Source: Planctomycetota bacterium
GTDB taxonomy: Bacteria > Planctomycetota > UBA1135
Assembly (NCBI GenBank): GCA_022447335.1
Contig: JAKVCF010000117.1
Location: 1 to 7,258, forward strand
Length of the DNA: 7,258 nt
Direction of reading: 5' to 3'
This document shows, in pieces, positions 1 through 6,725 of the stretch (position 1 is the stretch's first letter; each line of letters begins with the position of its first letter). A program made the position numbers and the translations under genes. The notes beneath the pieces were generated by a model that saw only the letters and a program-made list of their open reading frames with translations, was not told where the DNA came from and searched no databases.

Positions 1-2036
1 AAACCATACGGCAACGTCGCGTCATCGACCGCGGCAGCCAGATTGCGACCATTTAGATCAGCCAATAAGGGGCTAGCCATGCGTAACTCGCCACCATTAG
101 CATTGTTTAGAGTGACCAGCGGCGAAACAACCTGAGTTCCGCCAATCGTCGGCCGCAGAGGAAGCGAAACCACATCGGCCTCCAGTGAGTAGAAAGTCGC
201 ACTGTGGTAGCCCGGCGCTTGAATCGTAATGTGATAGGCGCGGCCAGCCAGGCCAGTGAATGTCTCCTGGCCCGTAAGCGAAGCTAGTTCGGCCCGAAAA
301 TCCGTGCCATTGGCTGCTTCAATTTGCATGGTGCAACCAAAAATCGGTGTGAGCGATCTTGCATCGACCGCCTGCACTGTCATCTCATCGACAAGCCCTG
401 TACTACCGATGAATCCACGGAAGCCAAAGCGCCCGGTCACCGACTCCAACATAGGGTTACCAGCGGCATCAGCTAACGTCAGTTCAAAGGGAGTCGTACC
501 CAATGAATAACGATCGATATCCGTCACTCCAACAGTGTCCCCACCAATGAACCAATTGTTGGCGCTTGGGAAAGCCGCGACTTGTGAAGCAAAGGCCCCA
601 CCATTTACGCTGGCTTCGACAAAGCCGATCTGCTCATTAGCATTCCCGTAAGGACGTAGCTCCGGAAGATCAGTCAGGAATGTGCCCGCGCTACTTGCAA
701 AGGGCGGACCAAAACGTGTCAGCGTCGGTGGGATGGTGTCTTGCACCAACCCGTCGAGACCGCGCACAGCGCTGCGCACCGTTCCGCGCTGCGACCAGGC
801 GTGGATAGCCAACGGACCCTCTCGTAGCAACGAAAGCGCTGGGAACATCGGATCGGCCTGAAAGTCAAAACTGAAAAGCACCGGAGCACCTGCAGCTTGG
901 GACGTGGTTAGCACCGTGTCGCGTTGCACTGAAGCAGTCCCGAGGGCGGCAATGGCCGCTACAGTCTCACCAATGCGCGCAAAAATCTGATCACCAGCGA
1001 CCACACCTGAACTCGTCATCTCAATGCGCAGTGGATACGCGGGCAACAAAAATAAGTTTAGGTCCTGATCACCCTCACCAAATATGGCCGCCGTCGACAA
1101 CGTATTCGGCGGTCCGAAGTCGAGCGTATTCCATGCACCCTGGTAAGCCGTCTGCAAAGTGTTGACGTTGAACTCGGTGTCTTCTACGCCCGGATCAATC
1201 GACACGGCCAGCCGTGCGCCGAGATCCAATGCACCGGCATCTTCGGTACGGGTGTACGGAAAGACACGGCCGCCCTGTTCAGACGTAGTCGGCGCATCTA
1301 CCGCAGCCGCACCGATGGCGGCACCACTGCCGTCAACCTGCTCAACGCGCGTATTCGCAATCGCCGTCGCATAGCTAACCGGCTTCGAGAACACGACTGT
1401 CACATCACCATCATGCGGCTCATCGGTCGCGCCAGCTGGCGGAAAGCTGCCCACGACTTGCGGGTCAAGCCCGCTGCTTTCAGGTGACGTGGTGAAGCGC
1501 GCAAGTACGCCATCGGCAGATGGGACGAGACGCACTCCGCTCAAGTCGTGCACGTCATCGGTCGCGAAGATCTCGTATTCCGCCTCTGCCACCAGCGGCG
1601 CAATCGGGGTGATAATCACGCAACGGTCAGCGTTGTAAAAAGCCACTGAACGGCTTACGCCCCCACCACCGTCAACGCGACGGACACCCAAGCTCCCGAT
1701 ATTGACAGAGTTGCGCGCAATGGTCTCGGAAAACCAGACCACGATCGGCGAATGTACATCAACCCCAGTCGTAGAGGTGCGCGGGCCAAAGGCAAGGGCG
1801 TCGGGGGGGCCCGAAAGGATCAGGGAACCATCAAATAGGGCCTGTGGCGGCGCTGGTGGATTCGGAGGAGGGTCTCCGCCGCCACTTCCACCATCTCCAT
1901 TGTCGCCGCCACCGTTGTTGCCACCGAAAACCTGGCCAGCATTGGAGGTACACGTCCCCCCGAACAAGCTGAACGAGAGAATCAGCGCAACGGCGAGCAG
2001 CCAGCGAACGAGAGCCTCAGAGCGACCTTGCGACAT
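1..2036 (-). CDS. Exported modular surface protein with Big_5-type Ig-like domains (3' end outside window)
   Basis: The frame is open from the ATG at 2036-2034 to the window edge, giving 678 codons without a stop; the C-terminus is missing. The N-terminus looks like a signal sequence: Arg5 and Arg11, then a hydrophobic run at about residues 12-27. Cys29 sits in GGTC, a poor lipobox, so lipidation is uncertain. Residues 38-64 form a Gly/Asn/Asp then Pro-rich linker. Residues about 90-184 and 191-290 look like two Big_5 (SbsA-like) Ig domains: each has a VVWFSE or VVFSKPV strand, and the first ends in RFTTS. A third Ig-like segment begins at DTIPPTLT (433-440) and includes DAAGNP (523-528). Residues about 550-630 (TPIFGC, TFTGLAG, ITIQAPGY) resemble a carboxypeptidase-regulatory-like beta module. 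Such modules are typical of secreted, cell-surface or matrix proteins. I see no catalytic motif, so binding or structural function is an inference. The gene is divergent from the TPR operon. The reading frame is firm, the domain names less so. Confidence 0.85.
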   Translation of the reverse strand, partial: MSQGRSEALVRWLLAVALILSFSLFGGTCTSNAGQVFGGNNGGGDNGDGGSGGGDPPPNPPAPPQALFDGSLILSGPPDALAFGPRTSTTGVDVHSPIVVWFSETIARNSVNIGSLGVRRVDGGGGVSRSVAFYNADRCVIITPIAPLVAEAEYEIFATDDVHDLSGVRLVPSADGVLARFTTSPESSGLDPQVVGSFPPAGATDEPHDGDVTVVFSKPVSYATAIANTRVEQVDGSGAAIGAAAVDAPTTSEQGGRVFPYTRTEDAGALDLGARLAVSIDPGVEDTEFNVNTLQTAYQGAWNTLDFGPPNTLSTAAIFGEGDQDLNLFLLPAYPLRIEMTSSGVVAGDQIFARIGETVAAIAALGTASVQRDTVLTTSQAAGAPVLFSFDFQADPMFPALSLLREGPLAIHAWSQRGTVRSAVRGLDGLVQDTIPPTLTRFGPPFASSAGTFLTDLPELRPYGNANEQIGFVEASVNGGAFASQVAAFPSANNWFIGGDTVGVTDIDRYSLGTTPFELTLADAAGNPMLESVTGRFGFRGFIGSTGLVDEMTVQAVDARSLTPIFGCTMQIEAANGTDFRAELASLTGQETFTGLAGRAYHITIQAPGYHSATFYSLEADVVSLPLRPTIGGTQVVSPLVTLNNANGGELRMASPLLADLNGRNLAAAVDDATLPYG

Positions 2037-2039
2037 GAA

Positions 2040-2047
2040 CCCCCCCT
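2040..2047 (-). promoter_or_regulatory. G-rich ribosome-binding-like tract upstream of the minus-strand gene
   Basis: Read on the minus strand, the ATG at 2036 is preceded by A followed by seven G residues, then TTC. An AGGGGG core lies about five bases from the start codon, which is the right spacing for a weak Shine-Dalgarno site. It supports the start at 2036. The match is to purine content rather than to the exact AGGAGG consensus, so function is an inference. Confidence 0.4.
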
Positions 2048-2052
2048 ATAAT
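2047..2052 (+). promoter_or_regulatory. Perfect TATAAT -10 box, probable leaderless promoter of the TPR operon
   Basis: A perfect TATAAT hexamer is followed by seven bases and then the ATG at 2060. Transcription would therefore begin at or next to that ATG, giving a leaderless mRNA. The T at 2052 is also part of the upstream ATG at 2051, which would then not be transcribed. No -35 match is seen at 16-18 bp; TTGCGA at 2028-2033 is only 13 bp away. The box lies inside the 23-bp gap to the divergent gene. Confidence 0.55.
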
Positions 2053-2059
2053 GCCGCCG

Positions 2060-3805
2060 ATGCTGGTCAGTTTCCCCACCAGTTTGGTCAACCCGGGTTC
2101 ACAGGGACGTCCACTGCTCCTCCTGGGTCTGCTCGGAGCAGCCGCGGGCTGCGTACAGAACTACCCTGAGCCGGTTTCCAGCGAGCCGTTCGGCCCAATT
2201 CCAGGGCAAGAACGGCTGGCCGAGGGCCCGTCGCTCGAGGACTACATGGCCCAGGCCATCGACCCGGGAATCGACCGCAACGCGTTGCTCGTCGACCTGG
2301 AAAAGGAACAGGAACGCTTTGGCAATCAGGCCATCTACTGGAAAACCTTCGGTGGCGTCAGTCTGGCCTTCGCTCAAGAACAGGAAATGCGCGGCGAGAC
2401 CCAAGCGCTCGACATGATGTTGAATGACGCCGAGTGGGCTTACGGCAAAGCCCTGGAGCTCGACACCGAGGATATCGAGGCACGCAGAGGCGTAGTCTAC
2501 GCACGAAGGATGCTGGGCAATTTCACGGGAGCCTGGGAAGCTTGCCAACCAGCAATCGGTCGCGGCGCAAGCGAAACGCTACCTATTTGGGATGAAGAAC
2601 TCGGTCGCGTGGGACTGGCCCTCGTCATTGAGGCAGTGCAAGCTGCCGCGCCGCTGCCAGCCGCGGCCGTACCGGCAGAGAACGCGCTAGGCCGCGCGAT
2701 TGACCAAGGTAGCCCCGCCGCCTCAATTGCCTTAGCAGATCTTTTAGCTTGGCAAGGTCGCGGCGCCGAAGGCCGTGAGATCCTAATCGAAGCGCTAATT
2801 CGCAATCCAAATCAGGCCGATGCCGTAGGCCGCCTGCAAAACCTCACGCAAGGCGATGCGCAAGTCGTGGCCTGGGAACGCATCGCTGCCGCCAATCCGG
2901 ATACGCCGCTCGTACAGTGGCGCCTAGGTGAAGCACTCTGGAATCTGCACTGGCTGCACCGCCAGAACCGCAATTGGTTCGGCGCACACAATGCACTCGA
3001 CCGGGCCGAAAGCCTCTTCTTGGCCGCGAAAGCCAGCGAGCCCTCTTTCGCAAGCAGTTGCACAGATTGGCTGCACTTAGTACGCACCGCCCATGGTTGG
3101 GTCTATTGGAGCCAGTCGCTAGTTGATGACGCAGCGGACGCATTCTTGGCTGCGATCGAAGCCGACCCCGAGCGCCTCGAGCCGGAACCTGTTTCCGAAT
3201 CGCTACGCCTTGGGATTTACTCAGTCGATGGGCACTACTTTTCCCAAAACCGACTCGACAAGGCGCGCACCTTTCACCGCCGTCTGTTTGACACTTACCA
3301 GGACAACCCGGACTGGACAAACAACTACGCCTTTGCTTGCCGCGAAGTAGCCAGCACTCTGGCTCAGCAGAGCAAGGCCGAAAACGCCCAGTTGGTCTGG
3401 CAGGAATCCTGGCGAGCCTATTCCCGCACCGTCGAACTAGCCCCGAATGACGTTCGTTTCGTCAACGACCGAGCCCTGATAGCCGTGCACTACCTAGAAG
3501 GCGACCAGCACCACGAGCTCTCGGAACAAGAGTTGCATCGCGCTACACGTCTAGGCAAGAAACAATTAGCTCAACTGGCCGAGGATGTTCCCGAACGGGA
3601 ACGCCGCCTTCTGGACGAAGCCGTCGGTGACGCTTGGGAGAATTTAGCCTATTTGGACGTGGTAAGACGCCAACGTCTGGATCGCGCTGAAAGCTACCTG
3701 GCCGAAGCTGTTAAACACTACCCCTTCGAAAGCCGCTTGGGCGTTGTCCGTATCCGCACAGAACTCGACCGACTCCGCTCCGAGAACCCCACCTCCGACC
3801 GATGA
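2060..3805 (+). CDS. TPR-repeat lipoprotein of unknown function
   Basis: The product has 581 residues from the ATG at 2060; an ATG at 2051 would add three. I prefer 2060 because a TATAAT box overlaps the earlier ATG and neither start has a Shine-Dalgarno sequence. The N-terminus is a lipoprotein signal: Arg17, a Leu-rich core (19-26), then AAGC with the lipidated Cys at 31. The mature protein is helical and rich in TPR-like pairs, at about 120-167 (WAYGKALELD), 207-255, 315-375 (two units, FLAAIEADP), 390-480 (YSRTVELAPND) and 525-556 (AESYLAEAVKHYP). TPRs bind proteins, so a membrane-anchored scaffold or assembly role facing the periplasm is plausible but inferred; no enzyme motif is visible. 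The stop overlaps the next start as ATGA, so the two are probably made together. The C-terminal third resembles that downstream TPR protein. The coding call and lipobox are solid, the function unknown. Confidence 0.88.
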   Translation: MLVSFPTSLVNPGSQGRPLLLLGLLGAAAGCVQNYPEPVSSEPFGPIPGQERLAEGPSLEDYMAQAIDPGIDRNALLVDLEKEQERFGNQAIYWKTFGGVSLAFAQEQEMRGETQALDMMLNDAEWAYGKALELDTEDIEARRGVVYARRMLGNFTGAWEACQPAIGRGASETLPIWDEELGRVGLALVIEAVQAAAPLPAAAVPAENALGRAIDQGSPAASIALADLLAWQGRGAEGREILIEALIRNPNQADAVGRLQNLTQGDAQVVAWERIAAANPDTPLVQWRLGEALWNLHWLHRQNRNWFGAHNALDRAESLFLAAKASEPSFASSCTDWLHLVRTAHGWVYWSQSLVDDAADAFLAAIEADPERLEPEPVSESLRLGIYSVDGHYFSQNRLDKARTFHRRLFDTYQDNPDWTNNYAFACREVASTLAQQSKAENAQLVWQESWRAYSRTVELAPNDVRFVNDRALIAVHYLEGDQHHELSEQELHRATRLGKKQLAQLAEDVPERERRLLDEAVGDAWENLAYLDVVRRQRLDRAESYLAEAVKHYPFESRLGVVRIRTELDRLRSENPTSDR

Positions 3806-5283
3806 TCCTTTCGACCTTGCTCCTGCTCTTGCCCCAGTCGGGCGACCTTAAAGCCTCCCTTGAAGAAGCGAATACGCAAGCGTTGCGTGGCCAATTCGGC
3901 GCTGCCGTAGCCATCCTCGAAAAGGCGGGGACCCTGGATTCTGACAACGTGGAAGCGCTAACGGCTCTCGGCACTTACATGCTGCGCGACACGGAAGCGC
4001 AAATCGCTGCAGGCACATTACGTGGCCTAGCTATTAACGATGGATTCCTGCAAGCCGGCTATGTACTGGAAGATGCGGCGAAGCTGTCAGGCGCTCCGAT
4101 CGAAGCCTTTGAAAACTGGGCGGAAGCTTTGCTCAATGGTGGCGACAAGCGCAACGCGCTCAAAGCTGCAGAAAAGGGTGTACAAGCCTTTGGCAAAGAT
4201 CCGCGCGCTGTCATGCAGCGCGGTCGCGTACTGGTGGCGATGGCGAACGACACTACGGATGTCAGCAAGAAGAAGGAGTATTTCAAGTCCGCAATCGAAG
4301 ACTACCGCCAGGCAATGAAGTTGGACGCCCAGGCGACAGCTGCTTGCCTGAAGCTAGGCGAGACCTTAATTCTCGCCAGCTACGCCGACCCGATAGCAAA
4401 GCCAGAAGAAGCGCGTAAGGAGGCCGCTGAAGCTTGGTCCGAAGCACTCAAAAGGGATCAGGCCTCGGTCGATCTATCTGCCATGTGCCAATGGTTGCAC
4501 GGCGAAGCGGTGCCACTACTGCAAAAGATCGATAAGTCGAAAGGTAATGACGCGACTATGACTTGGTATATGGGATTTGCTGAGTACAGCGGTCAACCAC
4601 GCAATTGGGGAAACGTGCGCAAGCACTTCGAGAAAGCGCTTGAGCTCGAGCCTGCGATGTACAACTGCCACTTCTTCCTCGCGCAAGGCGCCTTTGATCG
4701 TGGCGGTCAACTACTGGCAGAGAACAACAACGAAATGTCAACAGAGTCGCGAAACGCGTATCTCTACTCGGCGATTCAGTGGGGGAAGTACCTTGAAATG
4801 CAGGGTCAAGTCCACCGCAATGCGATTCTCGTGACTGCCGATGGTGGTGCATCAACTATTGCCAATCTTAAGTGGATCGCAGGTCAGGCCTTTCAGGCCC
4901 GCCGCTTCGAGCCGGCCATTCAGATCAGTAAGTGGATCACCGAAACCACGCCCAATGATGTTGAGGCCTGGAACAATCTGGCCTTCGGTTACCGGGACTC
5001 TGGTCAGGCAGAAAAATCTCTAGCAGCCTACGCACAGTCGGCCGAATTGGCCCCAGACGACCCGCAGGTGCTCAACGACTGGGCGGTTATTTACCACTAC
5101 TACCTGAAAACTGAGGACGAGAAAGCCAAGAATCTCTATCTCAAGGCAATCAAACTGGCCGAGGAGATCTTGGCCGACGATACCGGCCTGTCGACGGCCG
5201 ACAAGGAGCGCATCCAAATCGGCCTACGCGACGCACGCAACAACCTGCGCAAGCTCGAGGCAGGAAACCGCCGTAATGGTTAA
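3802..5283 (+). CDS. TPR-repeat protein, translationally coupled to the upstream lipoprotein
   Basis: The product has 493 residues. The ATG at 3802 is the only usable start: upstream in this frame there is a TAA near 3712 and no ATG, GTG or TTG between. It overlaps the previous stop as ATGA and has no Shine-Dalgarno sequence, which suggests reinitiation by ribosomes finishing the upstream gene. The first ten residues (ILSTLLLLL) are hydrophobic but carry no basic residue, so export is possible yet not certain. The rest is helical with TPR-like units at about 16-54 (AAVAILEKAG), 103-135, 154-186 (AIEDYRQAMKLD), 200-220, 268-300 (HFEKALELEP), 352-384, 386-420 (SLAAYAQSAELAPDD) and 421-456 (NLYLKAIKLA). 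The unit at 386-435 matches the neighbour's C-terminal region at spaced positions (W, NN, AF, R, AY, ELAP, ND, HY), so the two may be paralogues. Its partner and pathway are unknown; a protein-interaction role is the family expectation. Confidence 0.88.
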   Translation: MILSTLLLLLPQSGDLKASLEEANTQALRGQFGAAVAILEKAGTLDSDNVEALTALGTYMLRDTEAQIAAGTLRGLAINDGFLQAGYVLEDAAKLSGAPIEAFENWAEALLNGGDKRNALKAAEKGVQAFGKDPRAVMQRGRVLVAMANDTTDVSKKKEYFKSAIEDYRQAMKLDAQATAACLKLGETLILASYADPIAKPEEARKEAAEAWSEALKRDQASVDLSAMCQWLHGEAVPLLQKIDKSKGNDATMTWYMGFAEYSGQPRNWGNVRKHFEKALELEPAMYNCHFFLAQGAFDRGGQLLAENNNEMSTESRNAYLYSAIQWGKYLEMQGQVHRNAILVTADGGASTIANLKWIAGQAFQARRFEPAIQISKWITETTPNDVEAWNNLAFGYRDSGQAEKSLAAYAQSAELAPDDPQVLNDWAVIYHYYLKTEDEKAKNLYLKAIKLAEEILADDTGLSTADKERIQIGLRDARNNLRKLEAGNRRNG

Positions 5284-5306
5284 AATCGTCAATCTAATCA
5301 AATCTG

Positions 5307-5338
5307 AAGCGCCCACGGCAACGGGGCGCTTTCTTTTT
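5307..5338 (+). terminator. Intrinsic terminator after the TPR operon
   Basis: A perfect 8-bp stem pairs AAGCGCCC (5307-5314) with GGGCGCTT (5324-5331) around a nine-base loop, and a T-rich tail (TTCTTTTT) runs to 5338. It lies 23 bases after the TAA of the second TPR gene and 27 bases before trkA. It should end the TPR transcript and make trkA-trkH a separate unit. Confidence 0.88.
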
Positions 5339-5353
5339 GACTCCCCAAAACCC

Positions 5354-5359
5354 TAGAAT
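5354..5359 (+). promoter_or_regulatory. TAGAAT -10-like box, probable leaderless promoter of trkA
   Basis: TAGAAT matches the TATAAT consensus at five of six positions and is followed by six bases and then the trkA ATG at 5366. There is no Shine-Dalgarno sequence in between, so transcription starting at the ATG is likely. TTGACT at 5337-5342 resembles a -35 box but is only 11 bp away, too close for a standard sigma-70 promoter. The geometry repeats that seen at 2047-2060. Confidence 0.5.
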
Positions 5360-5365
5360 TCGGCC

Positions 5366-6721
5366 ATGCGCGTCCTCATAGGCGGGGAAGACGAGTTAGC
5401 AGTCTCGCTTGCCGAGGCTCTGATGAAAGAGCACGACGTAACCGTGCTCGCCCCCACCACACTGCGTGGCAGCAGCCTGGATCGACTCGATGTCGAAGTG
5501 CGTTGGGGCTCTTGCTCATCCTCATCTGCACTACAGAGCGCCAACGTCGAGCAGTCAGAGTTCTTCATTGCCTGCACACCAGCCGATGAACGTAACCTTG
5601 TAGCTGCGGCAGCAGCCAAACGACTGGGAGCCAAGCAGACTATCTGCTTCCTGCGCCGCCATGAAGTACAGGCCAGCGAACGCGAAGCCGAGCGCCTCGC
5701 CTTGTCACTCGGTATTGATCAGGTCATCCTGCCAGCAGAAAGACTAGCGCGCGAGATCCTGCGCATCGTGATGGTTCCGGGCGCACTTGACGTGGTCGCC
5801 TTTGAAGGTGGACGCGTGCGCTTGGTACGCAAAGAGATCCCGGAAGGATCGCACCTGACTACTGGAACTTTGCGCGAGATCGGTGTACCGAAGGGCATCG
5901 TACTCGTCACCTGCCGACGCGACGATGAGCTATTCATCCCAAAAGGGGATACACGCTTTCGTCCCGGCGACCAAATCACCGCGATGGGCGACTTGAAGGG
6001 AACCAATAACTTTATGGCGCGCTATTTGGGTGACAGAAACCGACGCGATCCGCGTCGTGCGACAGTTGTTGGCGGCGGCGTAGTGGGATTGACAGTGGCC
6101 AAAGGGCTGGAAAGCGCCGGTTGGTCGGTCAAGGTCGTAGAGAGTGACGAGCGACGCGCCAACGAAATCGCACAGCAAATCAATTCGATGGTGCTCCACG
6201 GTGATGGCACCGACCTCGGACTATTAGCCGATGAGCACATTGGCGAAGACCCCGTGCTGATCGCAGTCACAAGCCGCGACGAAATCAACCTTCTCGTCTC
6301 TCTACTTGCCAAGCAGGAGGGCGTGCCACGCATCATCACACGCGCAGACCGCATGTCGAATGAAAGACTCTTCGAGAAAGTCGGCATCGATGTAGTGCGA
6401 TCGGCACAGGGTGCAGCGATCGGGTCGGTCCTACGCAAGATTTCGCGAAGCCGCGATGAGCCTATTGCCGAACTCGAACATGGCGATCTCAAGGTCCTGC
6501 GGTTACCGGTACGCGAGAACTTCCCTCCCACGGCGCTAGCCCAGATGCGCGCACCCGTCTTCGCCATCGTCGGCGCGATCGCGCGTGGAGGAAATGTTCT
6601 GATTCCGCAGGGTGACACGATTATTCAGGCTGACGACGTACTACTTACCCTGTGCACCGCCGAGGCAGAAGACGAAGCCCGTGACTTCTTCTCAAACTTC
6701 GCAGGAGCCGAAGAGAGTTAA
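5366..6721 (+). CDS. trkA: TrkA, NAD-binding regulatory subunit of Trk K+ uptake
   Basis: This is a full-length 451-residue TrkA with the usual duplicated RCK layout: N1 about 1-115, C1 about 135-218, N2 about 232-350, C2 about 366-445. TrkA sits on the cytoplasmic face of the membrane, binds NAD(H) or other nucleotides and gates the TrkH channel. The second Rossmann domain is canonical: GGGVVG at 236-241, acidic Glu259 at the end of strand 2, and GDGTD at 279-283. Both C domains carry the family's IPxGDT signature (191-195 and 413-417), followed by PGD or ADD. The first Rossmann site is degenerate: GGEDEL at 6-11 replaces GxGxxG, no acid is seen near Ala29, and WGSCSS (47-52) stands where a GDGT-like motif is expected. 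It probably binds nucleotide weakly or not at all there. The start is supported by the TAGAAT box and by homology, since the first strand begins at once (MRVLIGG). It is four bases upstream of trkH. Identification is very secure. Confidence 0.96.
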   Translation: MRVLIGGEDELAVSLAEALMKEHDVTVLAPTTLRGSSLDRLDVEVRWGSCSSSSALQSANVEQSEFFIACTPADERNLVAAAAAKRLGAKQTICFLRRHEVQASEREAERLALSLGIDQVILPAERLAREILRIVMVPGALDVVAFEGGRVRLVRKEIPEGSHLTTGTLREIGVPKGIVLVTCRRDDELFIPKGDTRFRPGDQITAMGDLKGTNNFMARYLGDRNRRDPRRATVVGGGVVGLTVAKGLESAGWSVKVVESDERRANEIAQQINSMVLHGDGTDLGLLADEHIGEDPVLIAVTSRDEINLLVSLLAKQEGVPRIITRADRMSNERLFEKVGIDVVRSAQGAAIGSVLRKISRSRDEPIAELEHGDLKVLRLPVRENFPPTALAQMRAPVFAIVGAIARGGNVLIPQGDTIIQADDVLLTLCTAEAEDEARDFFSNFAGAEES

Positions 6722-6725
6722 AATC

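Noticed and set aside
1948..1953. Lipobox at Cys29 of the minus-strand surface protein
   Set aside because: GGTC fits the lipobox consensus poorly, lacking an aliphatic residue at -3 and having Thr at -1; a normal signal peptidase I site is as likely, so lipoprotein status is not claimed.
1702..2169. Pro/Ser-rich plus-strand ORF of 155 codons
   Set aside because: It lies antisense to the linker and signal region of the minus-strand gene; its Pro and Ser runs are the complement of Gly/Pro codons, and it overlaps the lipoprotein start.
2844..3320. Minus-strand ORF of 158 codons inside the TPR lipoprotein gene
   Set aside because: Composition is Arg/Cys-rich as expected of antisense GC-rich DNA, and the sense frame is a coherent TPR protein.
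5337..5342. TTGACT as a -35 box for trkA
   Set aside because: It overlaps the terminator T-tract and is only 11 bp from TAGAAT, too short a spacer for sigma-70.
5284..5365. Possible small gene or RNA between the TPR operon and trkA
   Set aside because: The 82-bp gap is accounted for by the terminator hairpin and the trkA promoter; no further structure or ORF is seen.
6022..6618. Minus-strand ORF of 198 codons inside trkA
   Set aside because: The opposite frame encodes the conserved N2 and C2 domains of TrkA; the antisense product is Ser/Arg-rich with no recognisable motif.
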